64,000 bases of DNA from a bacterium DOLZORAL124_38_8 (GTDB lineage Bacteria; Patescibacteriota; Gracilibacteria; UBA4473). Positions 16,258 to 25,630 of the stretch are shown here, in pieces (the stretch's first letter is position 1; every line of letters begins with the position of its first letter). The notes beneath the pieces are model-generated. The model saw nothing but the letters and a program-made list of their open reading frames with translations, was not told the DNA's origin and ran no database searches. The stretch lies in the NCBI GenBank assembly GCA_002747745.1, contig PDQG01000005.1, positions 92,524 through 156,523 of the forward strand. Reading direction: 5' to 3'. The position numbers were made by a program, and so were the translations under genes.

Positions 16258-17331
16258 CTAATTTTCGGTTGATTGTTCGAGTAAACTCTTTTGTTCTTCG
16301 AGGGCGAGGGCTTCGACAATTTTGTCTAAGTTTCCTTCTAAAATTCCGGGAAGATTTGAGAAATTTTGTCCGATTCGGTGGTCTGTTACTCGGTCTTGCG
16401 GGAAGTTGTAGGTTCTGATTTTATCAGAACGATCCCCTGATCCGATTTGTACCAATCGTTTGGCTCCGAGTTCTTTTTGTTTTTTCTCTTCTTCAATTGC
16501 GTGCAAACGAGACCGCAATACCGTAAAGGCTTTTTCTTTGTTTTTTAATTGTGATTTCCCATCTTGGCACGTTACTACCAATCCACTCGGAATATGTGTT
16601 AATCGGACGGCTGAATCGGTTGTATTCACCGATTGTCCTCCGTTTCCGCTTGAGCGGTATACATCCACTCGTACATCAGAGTCTTTAATTTCAATGGTTG
16701 ATTCTTCTACTTCGGGCATAACAACAATTGAAATTGCTGAAGTGTGGACTCGTCCTTGGCTTTCGGTGGCAGGAATCCGTTGTACTCGGTGTACGCCCCC
16801 TTCGAATTTTAGTTTTCCATACGCGCCAAATCCAGAAACCTTGAACACAACTTCCTTAATTCCTCCGCCGTCGTTCCAGTTTTCGTCCATAATTTCGGTG
16901 CTGAATCCATTATTTTCAGCAAACTTAAGCATCATGCGGTAGACTTCGTTGGCAAAGAGCGCGGCCTCGTCTCCACCAGTTCCTGGTCTGATTTCGACGA
17001 TACAATTTTTTTCGTCGTTTGGATCGCGTGGAATAAGCGCAATTTTTAAATCTTCTTCGATTTGAGGGAGTTTCGCTTTGGCTTCGTCTAACTCTTCTTT
17101 GGCCATTTCTTGCATATCTGGGTCTTTTTCTGTGCGGAGTAAGGTTTCTGAGTCAGTTTTTTGCACTGAAAATTTGATGTATTCAGACGCCAGTTGGTAT
17201 TTTGATTCCAAGGCCTTTCGTTTTTGGCTTAATTCTCGTAATCGATCTTGATCAGAATATATGTCTGGGCTTTGTAATTCGTCTTCTAATTTCTTGAATT
17301 CGGCTACTACTTTTTTGGCTTTTTCTAACAT
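16258..17331 (-). CDS. prfA: Peptide chain release factor 1
   Basis: Releases finished peptides at UAA and UAG. 357 residues, normal for the family. The GGQ catalytic motif lies in [17 protein letters not shown]; the stop-codon-reading tripeptide is P-A-T ([10 protein letters not shown]), the RF1 type, not the S-P-F of RF2. A long open frame extends upstream to 17574, but the protein starts at MLEKAKKVV, where homology begins. Divergent from the ATP-grasp gene, 35 nt apart. Its specificity fits the absence of TGA stops in this window. Confidence 0.97.
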   Translation of the reverse strand: MLEKAKKVVAEFKKLEDELQSPDIYSDQDRLRELSQKRKALESKYQLASEYIKFSVQKTDSETLLRTEKDPDMQEMAKEELDEAKAKLPQIEEDLKIALIPRDPNDEKNCIVEIRPGTGGDEAALFANEVYRMMLKFAENNGFSTEIMDENWNDGGGIKEVVFKVSGFGAYGKLKFEGGVHRVQRIPATESQGRVHTSAISIVVMPEVEESTIEIKDSDVRVDVYRSSGNGGQSVNTTDSAVRLTHIPSGLVVTCQDGKSQLKNKEKAFTVLRSRLHAIEEEKKQKELGAKRLVQIGSGDRSDKIRTYNFPQDRVTDHRIGQNFSNLPGILEGNLDKIVEALALEEQKSLLEQSTEN

Positions 17332-17366
17332 ATGAGTACGATTTTCGTATAAGTAATTTCCCCAGT

Positions 17367-18575
17367 ATGGTATATAAAACTTCGTCAAAAGGCAATGAAT
17401 TTGAGCAAAAATATCATTTGTCGACTTCTTTTTTTGAGAAATTGAAAGTGTTGGTAGCACATTTGTCTTATTCAACGAATACTCCTTGGAGTGCTTTGCC
17501 ATGGAAGAATCAGTGTGCTCCGTTAGTATGGAAATATAAATGGCAATTTCCGTGGCTTGAATGGGTAAATCCATCTATGTCTCATTATTCGGGATTAATC
17601 GGAGTTCCAAAATCAGAAATTAACCGGCATTTAGTGAGCAAATTTATGCCGATTTCGGTATTGGTAGAGCAAAAAATGTCTTTGGAAAACTTTTTAGCAT
17701 TTTTAAAAAAATATAAATTATCTTTTCCCATTATTTGTAAACCCAATGCGGGAGAACGATCTACTGGAGTATATTTTATTCAAAATGGGTCGGAGTTATC
17801 TCAGTTTATTGCTACGGCACCGGATGAACCATTTTTGGTGCAAGAATTTCTCGGTCAAAAAAAAGAGTTTGGTATTGTGATGGTGCGAAAATCGGTTAGT
17901 TCGAATGAGTTTTCCGTGTTTTCGTGTGTCGAAAAACAAGCCCGACGGGTTATTGGAGATGGAAAGTCAACTATACAAGCATTGGTCGAGCAATTGCCAA
18001 TTGCGGTGGCTCAGCGACAAAAAATCTTGTTATCTTTATCAGAAGATGAAAAACAGACGGTTTTGCCCGTAAACGAAGAACGAAAAATTGCTCGAATGGC
18101 CAGTGTGTCGTTAGGAACGGTATTTGTAAATCGGCAAGATGAAGTTACTCCAGCGCTCGAAAAAAGTTTGTCGGCGGCGTTGGTAAACTACCAAGGCTTT
18201 AATGTGGGGCGGTTTGATATTATGGCGGATTCGTTAGCCGATATTGAAAAAGAAAATTATAAAATTATTGAATTGAATGGAGTTGGGGCTACGCCGCTGA
18301 CTATTTATGAGTTGGATCGTAGTGTAGAAAGTGTGTACGAACAGTTAGAAAATTATTATGATTTGTTGTTGGAATGGGGACGAAAGAATGCATCGAAAAA
18401 GCGTTTGTCGATAGTTGATTATTGGCATTTTTTACGGTCGGTGTATCCAGCGGTAAAACAACAGAAAACATCTGATTTGGTGCGAAAACTAGAGAAGCAA
18501 AATTTCAAAATTTTATTTTATAATTGGTGGAAATTTGAGAAAAATGGTCGTAGAAATGGACGAGAAAACTCATAA
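17367..18575 (+). CDS. ATP-grasp domain ligase, D-Ala-D-Ala-ligase-like
   Basis: 402 residues with an ATP-grasp fold: [19 protein letters not shown] (ATP-binding strand-loop with the conserved Lys), EPFLVQEFL (hinge Glu), an [15 protein letters not shown] segment as in cyanophycin/glutathione-type ligases, and the metal-binding end [17 protein letters not shown] carboxylate-amine or thiol ligase; the substrate is not evident. Some CPR peptidoglycan or peptide-tag ligases look similar. Divergently transcribed from prfA. Confidence 0.75.
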   Translation: MVYKTSSKGNEFEQKYHLSTSFFEKLKVLVAHLSYSTNTPWSALPWKNQCAPLVWKYKWQFPWLEWVNPSMSHYSGLIGVPKSEINRHLVSKFMPISVLVEQKMSLENFLAFLKKYKLSFPIICKPNAGERSTGVYFIQNGSELSQFIATAPDEPFLVQEFLGQKKEFGIVMVRKSVSSNEFSVFSCVEKQARRVIGDGKSTIQALVEQLPIAVAQRQKILLSLSEDEKQTVLPVNEERKIARMASVSLGTVFVNRQDEVTPALEKSLSAALVNYQGFNVGRFDIMADSLADIEKENYKIIELNGVGATPLTIYELDRSVESVYEQLENYYDLLLEWGRKNASKKRLSIVDYWHFLRSVYPAVKQQKTSDLVRKLEKQNFKILFYNWWKFEKNGRRNGRENS

Positions 18576-18577
18576 TT

Positions 18578-18612
18578 TCCCGCACTTGATGCGGGATCTT
18601 CGTTTTCTTTTT
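18578..18612 (+). terminator. Repeat-type hairpin/terminator after ATP-grasp gene
   Basis: Hairpin TCCCGCA-CTTGA-TGCGGGA followed by a T-rich stretch. The same hairpin type (CCCCGTA-TCAAG-TACGGGG) occurs at 62811-62829, so it is also a member of a dispersed repeat family. Confidence 0.6.
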
Positions 18613-18656
18613 TGTCAAAATACTTCTAGTCAGAAATTGGGAAATATAAAAATTTT

Positions 18657-18683
18657 TTAGATTCTGGACAAGCCAGAATAACC
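18657..18683. repeat. Dispersed 'ATTCTGGACAAGCCAGAAT' element
   Basis: Short palindromic element; other copies at 49249-49272, 62981-63000 and 63341-63360, all intergenic. Confidence 0.8.
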
Positions 18684-18693
18684 TTGGTGTGTT

Positions 18694-19275
18694 TTATTCA
18701 GATTTTGGTTTCGGGAATTTTTTCCGAATTTCTCGTAGGGCGCGCATATGAATGATGCGGATGTTTCCTTCGGATTTTTGGAGTATGTCTGCCATTTCTC
18801 GGTAGGAAAAATCTTCCATGTATCGTAATTCCAATACTTGGGCGTGAATGGGAGAAAGATTGGTCAGAATTTTTTTTATTTCCTGTTGTTGATACTGTTT
18901 TTGTAATCCTTCGTCTGGAGTATCGTGTGGATCTTCTAGCAAAAATTTGTCTTCGCCTTCGTCGTCGGTTAACCCCAAATATTCTTTTTGTTTGCGGTAA
19001 AAATCAATGACGGTGTTTTGTGCAATTCTGAATATCCACGCCGCAAAACTTTGTTTGATTTTGGGGTTAGGAGCATAAGAGTTTATTTTTTGTACGATTT
19101 TCAGAAAAATATCCGAAACAATATCTTCGGCTTCGTTTTGGTTCACTCGAAACGATACAAACCGAAAAATTTTATCGTAAAAATGCTCAAACAGAATCCC
19201 AAATTGTTCGGTATCGCCTGCCTGCACTTGTTGTACAAGTGTTTCAATTTCAGTAGGCGAAAGGTTTTTAGGCAT
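18694..19275 (-). CDS. ECF-type RNA polymerase sigma-70 factor
   Basis: 193 residues with sigma region 2 (EDIVSDIFLKIVQKI and FAAWIFRIAQNTVIDFYRK, which bind core polymerase and melt the -10) and region 4 (LSPIHAQVLELRYMEDFSYREMADIL ending with a helix-turn-helix reading the -35). No anti-sigma factor gene is adjacent. The upstream gene is divergent. Target genes unknown; in a genome with few regulators it could control an envelope or surface regulon. Confidence 0.93.
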   Translation of the reverse strand: MPKNLSPTEIETLVQQVQAGDTEQFGILFEHFYDKIFRFVSFRVNQNEAEDIVSDIFLKIVQKINSYAPNPKIKQSFAAWIFRIAQNTVIDFYRKQKEYLGLTDDEGEDKFLLEDPHDTPDEGLQKQYQQQEIKKILTNLSPIHAQVLELRYMEDFSYREMADILQKSEGNIRIIHMRALREIRKKFPKPKSE

Positions 19276-19326
19276 TCATCTTTATTTTAACATTCCAGTT
19301 TGACCTGTAAATTATAATTTTTGTGT

Positions 19327-19356
19327 TTGGTAAAAAACTCTCGTTTCTTTTATACT
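19327..19356 (+). promoter_or_regulatory. Promoter of recombinase gene, leaderless arrangement
   Basis: TTGGTA, 18 nt, TATACT, then 7 nt to the ATG at 19364. Confidence 0.6.
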
Positions 19357-19363
19357 AATATTG

Positions 19364-20284
19364 ATGAAGTTTTCGTTAGCGAGAGAGAAGTATTTTCGGT
19401 ATTTGGTAAATATCAAAGACGCTTCAAAATATACGATTAAAAATTATACCAAGGCGTTAGAGGCGTTTGGTGCGGTTATTGGCGAAAATACTCATTTGTC
19501 GAAAATTTCGATGGATCATTTAGACTCGTTTTATGATTATTTGTTTGGCTTAAAAAACCGTCGTGGCGAACCAGTTTCGGCGAATACCAAAAATTTGTAT
19601 TTAATTCCAGTACGAAGTTTTTTAAAATTTTGTATTAAGCGAGATTTAGACCAGAATATTCTCGCCCCAGAAAAAATTGAATTATCAAAATACAAGGCGC
19701 GTGATGTGTCGGGGTTGACGTTGGAGGAGTTAACTATGTTGCGGGATTTTTCGGGCATAAAAAATAAAATAATTGCCGCGCGCGATGCGGCTATCATCGA
19801 GTTGTTATATTCAACGGGGTTACGAATTGCCGAACTACATTCGCTTAATCGGAGCCAAGTAAATTTAGACCTAAAAGAGTTTACGGTGTTAGGAAAAGGA
19901 AAGAAATATCGAACCGTGTTTTTAACAGATCGAGCGGTGGAAAAGTTGCAAACCTATTTTGATTTACGCACAGATAATTTTCAGCCAGTGTTTTTGAATG
20001 CTAAAACACGTCCTGATGAGTTTGAAACTGCGGGTGAATCGCGCCGTTTATCGACCAATGCCATTGAGAATATGGTGCGAACGAGAGCGATTCGAGTTGG
20101 TATTACCAAACCGGTAACACCGCACAAATTACGGCATACATTTGCAACTCATTTGTTACGGAATGGAGCCGATTTGCGGAGTGTGCAAGAGATGCTTGGT
20201 CATTCGAATATTTCGACTACGCAAATTTATACACACGTGGTAAATGCCGATTTAAAAGCGGCGCACAAAAAGTTTTTAAATTAG
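19364..20284 (+). CDS. XerC/XerD-type tyrosine recombinase
   Basis: 306 residues: an N-terminal SAM-like core-binding domain (about 1-90) and a catalytic domain with the R..K..HxxR..H..Y set visible as STGLRIAELHSL, LGKGKKYRTV, HKLRHTFATHLLRNGA, LGHSNISTTQIYTH. Full length for a Xer protein, so chromosome-dimer resolution is the default role. An integron-type integrase is unlikely because the extra helix between the second and third catalytic boxes is absent. The ATG at 19364 follows TATACT by 7 nt. Confidence 0.92.
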   Translation: MKFSLAREKYFRYLVNIKDASKYTIKNYTKALEAFGAVIGENTHLSKISMDHLDSFYDYLFGLKNRRGEPVSANTKNLYLIPVRSFLKFCIKRDLDQNILAPEKIELSKYKARDVSGLTLEELTMLRDFSGIKNKIIAARDAAIIELLYSTGLRIAELHSLNRSQVNLDLKEFTVLGKGKKYRTVFLTDRAVEKLQTYFDLRTDNFQPVFLNAKTRPDEFETAGESRRLSTNAIENMVRTRAIRVGITKPVTPHKLRHTFATHLLRNGADLRSVQEMLGHSNISTTQIYTHVVNADLKAAHKKFLN

Positions 20285-20295
20285 GAGTTATTGTA

Positions 20296-20400
20296 TTTTT
20301 GGTCATTACGAGCGAAAGCGGGTCGAAGTATCTTCAATTTGTATTAAATTGTTTTGCAAAACACTGGAATATCTTTCGGCTTCTTTCTTTTGATTTAACT
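20296..20400. repeat. Dispersed intergenic repeat remnants
   Basis: Holds an inverted copy of the GAAGATACTTCGACTCGCGAATG-type element found twice at 62.9-63.3 kb (here reading ACGAGCGAAAGCGGGTCGAAGTATCTTC-like), followed by a second similar block ending TATCTTTCGGC. No gene seen. Confidence 0.55.
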
Positions 20401-20431
20401 TTTTTCGCTCAAGAATAGTAATCAGATTTAA

Positions 20432-21133
20432 TTAGGCTTTCAGCGGATTATGTTTTGGTTCTCCAACGGCTCGCGGGAATTTTTTGGGTGTTTTTTCAAA
20501 TTTTTTTAAAACCACAAATCGTCGTTCTAGGTCTAAATAATCGCTTTCAAATACTTCCATTACCATTCCGCCTAACCGTTCGGCAACCGACTCGTTTTCA
20601 AACACATCATCTAAAATAGAGGGCGTTTGGTAGGCAATCATTTTTCCGCCCACTTTTAAAAATGGCAGGGTGATTTCCAATAAAGTCGTCCACGGAGCCA
20701 CCGCTCGACACACAATCACATCAAATTGCTCTCGGTATTCTGGATCGTGCCCGAGCGTTTCGGCGCGTTCGTTGATGGTGGTAATATTTAAACTCAATTC
20801 GTTTGCCATATTTTGCACGGCTTTTAATTTTTTCCCGACCGAATCTAGCCCAGTAATTTGAGCACTCGGAAAAATAATTCCCAATGGTAATGACGGATAT
20901 CCACCACCACAACCAACATCGAGTATTTTTTTGTCGGCTAAATCAAAAAACTTGGCTACCATTACCGAATCAAGAAAATGTTTGATGTAAATTCCTTCTT
21001 CGTCTCGAATGGCTGACAGGTTTATTTTTGAGTTCCAGTCGGTGAACAATTGGTGCAATTTTTTAAATGATTCGCCTTGGTTGGTTACAAATTCGGGTAA
21101 TGATTGGGCGGTAGTAAGTTGTTTCCAGTCCAT
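20432..21133 (-). CDS. rsmG: 16S rRNA (guanine-527-N7)-methyltransferase RsmG
   Basis: Methylates G527 in the decoding region of 16S rRNA. 233 residues. Class I SAM fold with ILDVGCGGGYPSLPLGI (SAM loop), the substrate-side VCRAVAPWTTLLE motif, and the family-typical N-terminal KINLSAIRDEEGIYIKHFLDS. It starts 1 nt after the DUF1622 gene's... neighbour boundary and is the first of two adjacent minus-strand genes in coordinate order; DUF1622 lies upstream of it in the transcript. Confidence 0.94.
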   Translation of the reverse strand: MDWKQLTTAQSLPEFVTNQGESFKKLHQLFTDWNSKINLSAIRDEEGIYIKHFLDSVMVAKFFDLADKKILDVGCGGGYPSLPLGIIFPSAQITGLDSVGKKLKAVQNMANELSLNITTINERAETLGHDPEYREQFDVIVCRAVAPWTTLLEITLPFLKVGGKMIAYQTPSILDDVFENESVAERLGGMVMEVFESDYLDLERRFVVLKKFEKTPKKFPRAVGEPKHNPLKA

Positions 21134-21134
21134 T

Positions 21135-21539
21135 TTAAGCGATTATTTTAGGCGTATCTTCTTTGTCTTTTTTGGGGAATCGTTTTTTGAACGATTTTTT
21201 TGAACTTTGCGTTCGTTTGGTGGCTTGTTTTAGTTCAACTAATTCTTTGTTTACAAAATGTGTTAGTAGGATTCGTAATCCAACCAACACTACAATGTGA
21301 ATCAAAACGGAAGTGTTTCGTTCTAATACTAGGGTGTCTAAGATGTCTTTGGCTACTAAAAAATCAAGCCCTAATAATAAATGTTGTGATAGTTCTAACC
21401 GCGAAGCTTGAAAGAATGAGTCTTCTTTTTTTTCGATATACATTTTGGCGGCTTTCACCACGCCCACCACAATAATAAGCCCGCCAAATAACCCAATGGC
21501 GAAGGCAAAAATTTCGATAATCGTTTTGAGTAAAAACAT
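21135..21539 (-). CDS. DUF1622 family membrane protein
   Basis: 134 residues: three hydrophobic helices and the DUF1622 core RLELSQHLLLGLDFLVAKDILDTL, with a basic C-terminal tail (KSFKKRFPKK). The family has no known function. The stop codon is immediately upstream of the rsmG start, so both are probably cotranscribed. Confidence 0.8.
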   Translation of the reverse strand: MFLLKTIIEIFAFAIGLFGGLIIVVGVVKAAKMYIEKKEDSFFQASRLELSQHLLLGLDFLVAKDILDTLVLERNTSVLIHIVVLVGLRILLTHFVNKELVELKQATKRTQSSKKSFKKRFPKKDKEDTPKIIA

Positions 21540-21572
21540 TTTTATAGTTGAAGTTAGAAATTTGGTTTAATT

Positions 21573-22448
21573 TTAGTTATTCGCCAGTGTTTCAGCGGCT
21601 TCAACGGTGTTTTCAATCAACGAAGCAACCGTCATTGGTCCTACCCCACCTGGTACTGGTGAAATGGCTGCTACTTTGTTTTTGGCTGATTCAAACTCAA
21701 CATCGCCGCACAATTTCCATCCTCGTTCGGTGTCAGGGGCGTCTTTTCGATGAATTCCGACATCAATAATAACCGCTCCTTTTGGGAAATCATCTCCCGT
21801 AAACATTTCTGGTCGGCCAACCGCTACAATAATAATATCAGCGTCTGCCATTTTGGCTTTTATGTCTTTGGTTTTTGAGTGACAAACGGTTACGGTAGCT
21901 CGTTTGTTTAGGGCGAGGGCGGCCACTGGTTTTCCAACAATATTAGAACGACCAATCACGCAAATGTTTTTTCCCGTCATATCGCCAATGGTGTCTTCAA
22001 TCATGGTGATGATTCCTTTGGGCGTACAACATTGTAAACAAGGTTCGCCCAAGAATAGTTTTCCAATGTTTTCTGGGGTAAATCCGTCGACATCCTTGGC
22101 TGGGGCAATAGTTTGCAGTACTTTGGTTACCGAAATATGGTCGGGAAGTGGTAGTTGGACAATGACTCCGTGAATTGAATCGTCGGCGTTGATTTGTTTG
22201 ATTTCATCTAAAATTTCTGCTTCGCTGATAGTGTCTTCGTAGCGTCGTACTTCACTTAAAATTCCGGCTTTGGTCGCAAACTTTTCTTTTTGTCGTACAT
22301 AACTGGCACTAGCCGAATGATTTCCGACTAAAATTACAACCAATTTAGGCTGAATACCCTGCGCGTTTAATTTTGCAACTCGTGGTTTGAGTGAGTTCTC
22401 GATTAAGTTTTCGGCGATTTGTTTTCCAGAAATAATTTGAGCGGTCAT
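21573..22448 (-). CDS. folD: Bifunctional methylenetetrahydrofolate dehydrogenase/cyclohydrolase FolD
   Basis: Interconverts methylene-, methenyl- and formyl-tetrahydrofolate, supplying formyl groups for purines and fMet-tRNA (fmt lies at 52 kb, purC at 35 kb). 291 residues: SASYVRQKEKFATKAGI with the catalytic Tyr and Lys, VQLPLPDHI, DVDGFTPENIG, and the NAD(P)-binding VIGRSNIVGKPVAAL, ending PVPGGVGPMTVASLIENT. Upstream of DUF1622 on the same strand. Confidence 0.96.
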   Translation of the reverse strand: MTAQIISGKQIAENLIENSLKPRVAKLNAQGIQPKLVVILVGNHSASASYVRQKEKFATKAGILSEVRRYEDTISEAEILDEIKQINADDSIHGVIVQLPLPDHISVTKVLQTIAPAKDVDGFTPENIGKLFLGEPCLQCCTPKGIITMIEDTIGDMTGKNICVIGRSNIVGKPVAALALNKRATVTVCHSKTKDIKAKMADADIIIVAVGRPEMFTGDDFPKGAVIIDVGIHRKDAPDTERGWKLCGDVEFESAKNKVAAISPVPGGVGPMTVASLIENTVEAAETLANN

Positions 22449-22472
22449 TGCGATTAGGTGTTAGTGAATAGT

Positions 22473-23144
22473 TTATGATTTTTTTTGGAGTCGTTCGAGC
22501 ACTAAGTTTAAAATTTCGGCACCGATTTCTTCTCGTCGTCTGAGTTCTCCGCCTTTATCAACGGATAATTTTTGCCAACGGAAATCGGTTTCGCATCGGT
22601 CTAGGGCTACGGCTCGTACTTTGGCTAGATATTCATTATCCGATTCGTGCAAATCGGTGGTGCGGCCTTTGGCGGCGTGTATTTGTTCACGGGCTTCTGG
22701 CGAAGCATCTAAAAACAAGACTAAACTTTCACGAGGAAATCCGTTTAGTTCGTATTCAAGCGTTTCGACAAAATGAATTAGATCTTCGGCTTCGACTTTT
22801 GATTGTGCTCGTGCGGGGGTATAGATAAGGTTTGAGGTTACGCCGCGGTCAAAAATAACCACATCATTTTCAATCAACAATTTTTGAATTTCTTCGGTTT
22901 GAGCCACGCGGTCAGAGGCGTAAAGAGCGGCAATGGCTTTCGGGTCAAGGTTGTGAAAGTTTCCACACTCACCTCGTAAATAAGCCGCAATGCGGGCTCC
23001 AGCAGGAGTTTGTTCGTAGCCTGGAAATCGTTTCCAACCGACTTTAATGTTGTGTTTGGCTAAGTTTTTCAGCAAAATTTCGGTTTGGGTTGATTTTCCG
23101 CAGGCATCTAATCCTTCTAGTACAATTATGGGAGCTTTTTTCAT
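22473..23144 (-). CDS. tmk: Thymidylate kinase
   Basis: Phosphorylates dTMP to dTDP. About 223 residues. P-loop GLDACGKSTQTE (about residue 10), KRFPGYEQTPAGARI (the DRX-like FPG/dTMP region), DRGVTSNLIYTPAR, and a lid region. The ATG at 23144 is chosen; a GTG at 23153 would add three residues. Probably cotranscribed with folD, 24 nt downstream. Confidence 0.92.
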   Translation of the reverse strand: MKKAPIIVLEGLDACGKSTQTEILLKNLAKHNIKVGWKRFPGYEQTPAGARIAAYLRGECGNFHNLDPKAIAALYASDRVAQTEEIQKLLIENDVVIFDRGVTSNLIYTPARAQSKVEAEDLIHFVETLEYELNGFPRESLVLFLDASPEAREQIHAAKGRTTDLHESDNEYLAKVRAVALDRCETDFRWQKLSVDKGGELRRREEIGAEILNLVLERLQKKS

Positions 23145-23306
23145 TTTGTTCACACTAAATTCGACGCTATAGTATTTGTTTCGTTTAAAAAAAACAAACA
23201 GAAATCGACTGGGTTTTTGAACGCTTGTTTAAAAAACATACTTTTATTTGACTTAAATTCAAAAAAGTTTTAAAAATATTTTGAAATATTCTTATCTTAC
23301 AATTTG

Positions 23307-24248
23307 ATGAATAAACAAATACAATTATTAGGGGCTGTTTTATTGCTTGGTTCAGCCGTGGTTTTTGCGACACAGGCGGTTCATTACGGAAACAGAACGA
23401 GAAAAAATATCACTCGACGTTTTTCTTATCATATGCGAACGGGAAATAATTCGGCTTATTTGCGAGACAAAACCGTCGAAAAAAAAGGGTATATGCGCCC
23501 ACGAGTAACGGCAAATAAAGGTGTTACAAGTGAAAAGAATAATCCGATTAGAAAGTTTGTGGGTGGAAGACGATGGGTTAATGGGCGTTCGTCTTTTTCA
23601 AGTTTGAAGAAAATTTCGGTGGAGAAAAAAGGATACATGCGCCCACGAGTAACGGTTGATCGTGCGGAAAAATCGCCTCAAAGTACGCCACTTCGAACCA
23701 TTACAAACCGAACTTTGCCAACCTCGAAAAAACTCAATTCTCCGTATGTGGCAACGAGAAAACACGTGATGTTACATACAGAATTTAAACCTTCAGAACT
23801 TAAAAATGTTCAATCAGAATCATTTGCGTTAGATTTGCCAACCGAAATGTTGCAAACCAGCAAATCAAAAACCGAATTGACGGCACGAACAGCTGATGGA
23901 GTAAAATTAAATATAGAAATACTTTCACCAGAAAAAGAAACGGGGTTTGACGGAACGGCTCGAGCAATTGCGGAAACTCAGTTGAAAAAACGGCTTGATG
24001 TGTCGACTATCAACCAAACACGAAAAGTGTCTGAACAATTTGGGAAAAATCACATTAAGTTTTTGCAAACTCCAGCTACCAAATATTTTGAAAAAGTAAG
24101 TACTGGAAACCAAAAATCTCTGGCACAACGGGTGCAAGAAAATCCGAATGGAGGTTTCGTGTATATGGAGGTTTCAGCGTTGGAAAAACAATTGAACAAG
24201 GTATTAAATTTTGCCAACCAAATATTTAATTCATTTAATCTGAATTAG
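23307..24248 (+). CDS. Secreted protein with KKGYMRPRVT repeats, unknown
   Basis: 313 residues: an N-terminal signal/anchor helix (to about residue 25), then a very basic, Asn/Thr-rich domain in which VEKKGYMRPRVT occurs twice, about 47 residues apart, each followed by a similar Ser/Pro/Thr-rich stretch. The C-terminal half is mixed with predicted helices and no motif I recognise. A leaderless-type TATCTT ends 8 nt before the ATG. A cell-surface or nucleic-acid/peptidoglycan-binding role is possible from the charge, but there is no direct evidence. Confidence 0.65.
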   Translation: MNKQIQLLGAVLLLGSAVVFATQAVHYGNRTRKNITRRFSYHMRTGNNSAYLRDKTVEKKGYMRPRVTANKGVTSEKNNPIRKFVGGRRWVNGRSSFSSLKKISVEKKGYMRPRVTVDRAEKSPQSTPLRTITNRTLPTSKKLNSPYVATRKHVMLHTEFKPSELKNVQSESFALDLPTEMLQTSKSKTELTARTADGVKLNIEILSPEKETGFDGTARAIAETQLKKRLDVSTINQTRKVSEQFGKNHIKFLQTPATKYFEKVSTGNQKSLAQRVQENPNGGFVYMEVSALEKQLNKVLNFANQIFNSFNLN

Positions 24249-24282
24249 TGAAAATTTTCTAACTTTAGGGGAACATTCAATT

Positions 24283-24312
24283 AGATTCTGTTGTGAACGA
24301 CAGAATCTTTTT
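24283..24312 (+). terminator. Terminator after repeat-bearing secreted protein
   Basis: Hairpin AGATTCTGT-TGTGAACG-ACAGAATCT followed by six T. The T-run abuts the -35 of the next promoter. Confidence 0.85.
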
Positions 24313-24339
24313 TGTAAAAAAAAAGTATTTTGCTACCAT
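24312..24339 (+). promoter_or_regulatory. Promoter of AI-2E family gene, leaderless arrangement
   Basis: TTGTAA, 16 nt, TACCAT, then 8 nt to the ATG at 24348. Confidence 0.45.
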
Positions 24340-24347
24340 AGTTTGTG

Positions 24348-25538
24348 ATGACTGATTTATTAAAAAAGTTTCGAAAAAAAATTGTTGATTTAGGCTTTTC
24401 TCACAACAAGGAGTCAAAAGTTGAAGCCATTGATTTGTCAGATTTGCCAGCCGTACAAACAGAAGAAGTGCCGAAGGTTGAGTTTACCATTTCTTCGATG
24501 ACGATTGCGAAAGTGTTGTTTGTGGGGGCCTTGTTTTTAGTAGGAAAAGAGTTATTGTTAGAGTTAAAAAGCATCATTATTATGACGGCGTTATCAAGTT
24601 TGTTGGCGCTCGGATTGTCACCGTTTTTGGATAGATTGGAACGGTTTAAAATTCCGCGTCCACTGGCAATATTGATTTTATATATAGTTTTTTTAGGGGT
24701 GTTGGCGGTTGTGTTTATTCAGGTATTACCAATGTTGTCAGAACAATTATTGGGTATTGCCAAAGAACTAAAACACTTAGTTTTCTCTCCAAAATTTGAA
24801 ATTCCTTTTATCGGAAAACTTGGGCTCAATATTAACGCGACTGATTTACAAGGATTAGTAGCCAATAATCTGACAGAAATTTCTCAAAATTTACAGTCAG
24901 TGGCTGGATCTACGTTTGATATTGTGGGAAGTATCTTCCAAGGGGTATTTAACTTTGTGTATACATTGATTTTATTGTTCTTTATGTTACTAGAACGAGA
25001 AAAAATTGGACGTTTTGTTTTGAGTCATTTGCCTTCTGATACGAGAAAATATGTGTACCAAAAAACCATTGACGTGCAGCATAAAATGGCCCATTGGTTT
25101 AAAGGTCAAATTATGGTGATGATTGTGGTCGGTGTTGGAATTTATATTGGAATGAAGATATTTTCGCTTATTTTTGGCGTAAAATATGCTGCGACCATTG
25201 CTATTGTGGCAGGAATTATGGAATTGTTCCCATATATTGGAGCGGCTTTGTCTACCGTTTTGGCTGGAGTGGTAGCGGCAAATGAATCTGCGACCGCCTT
25301 CTTATTTGTGTTAGGATGGATGGGATTAGTTCAATTCTTAGAAGGAAATATTTTAGTTCCATTGGTGATGGAGAAAGCGGTCGGATTATCATCGGTGGTG
25401 GTGATTTTGTCATTGTCTATTGCGGGTACTTTGGGGTATGCCGTAGGTGGAATTGCGGTCTCAATTCTTGGTATGATTTTTGCCATTCCGTTGGCGGCCA
25501 TTGGGTCAATCTTTATTTCGGGTGAGCATAAAGATTAA
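24348..25538 (+). CDS. AI-2E family transporter (PerM/YdiK/YhhT type)
   Basis: About 396 residues, roughly eight membrane helices in the AI-2E transporter pattern: an N-terminal helix pair ending LSPFLDRLERFKIPRPLAIL, a central soluble segment, and the C-terminal GIMELFPYIGAALSTVLAGVVA...FLEGNILVPLVMEKAVGLSSVVVILS block that is the family signature. Substrates vary (autoinducer-2 export, Na+/H+ exchange), so a specific function is not assigned. The ATG follows a GTG by one codon. Confidence 0.87.
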   Translation: MTDLLKKFRKKIVDLGFSHNKESKVEAIDLSDLPAVQTEEVPKVEFTISSMTIAKVLFVGALFLVGKELLLELKSIIIMTALSSLLALGLSPFLDRLERFKIPRPLAILILYIVFLGVLAVVFIQVLPMLSEQLLGIAKELKHLVFSPKFEIPFIGKLGLNINATDLQGLVANNLTEISQNLQSVAGSTFDIVGSIFQGVFNFVYTLILLFFMLLEREKIGRFVLSHLPSDTRKYVYQKTIDVQHKMAHWFKGQIMVMIVVGVGIYIGMKIFSLIFGVKYAATIAIVAGIMELFPYIGAALSTVLAGVVAANESATAFLFVLGWMGLVQFLEGNILVPLVMEKAVGLSSVVVILSLSIAGTLGYAVGGIAVSILGMIFAIPLAAIGSIFISGEHKD

Positions 25539-25630
25539 TAAAGATAATGAATAGTTTTTTACTATAAGAATGTCTTGAAATCTAGTGAAAAAATTAGACA
25601 AAGAAAGTGGCAGAAAATAGACTTAATTTG
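25539..25630 (+). promoter_or_regulatory. Upstream region of phase-variable prepilin 2
   Basis: TAGACT at 25618-25623 stands 7 nt before the ATG at 25631, exactly as in prepilin 1; TAGACTTA-N-TTTGATG is common to both and a TCTAGT block recurs about 50 nt upstream. Confidence 0.6.

Noticed and set aside
16258-17331. Release factor 2
   Set aside because: The recognition tripeptide is P-A-T, and there is no frameshift site; this is RF1.
19364-20284. Integron integrase for the cassette-like locus
   Set aside because: Has ordinary Xer length and box spacing and is 20 kb away.
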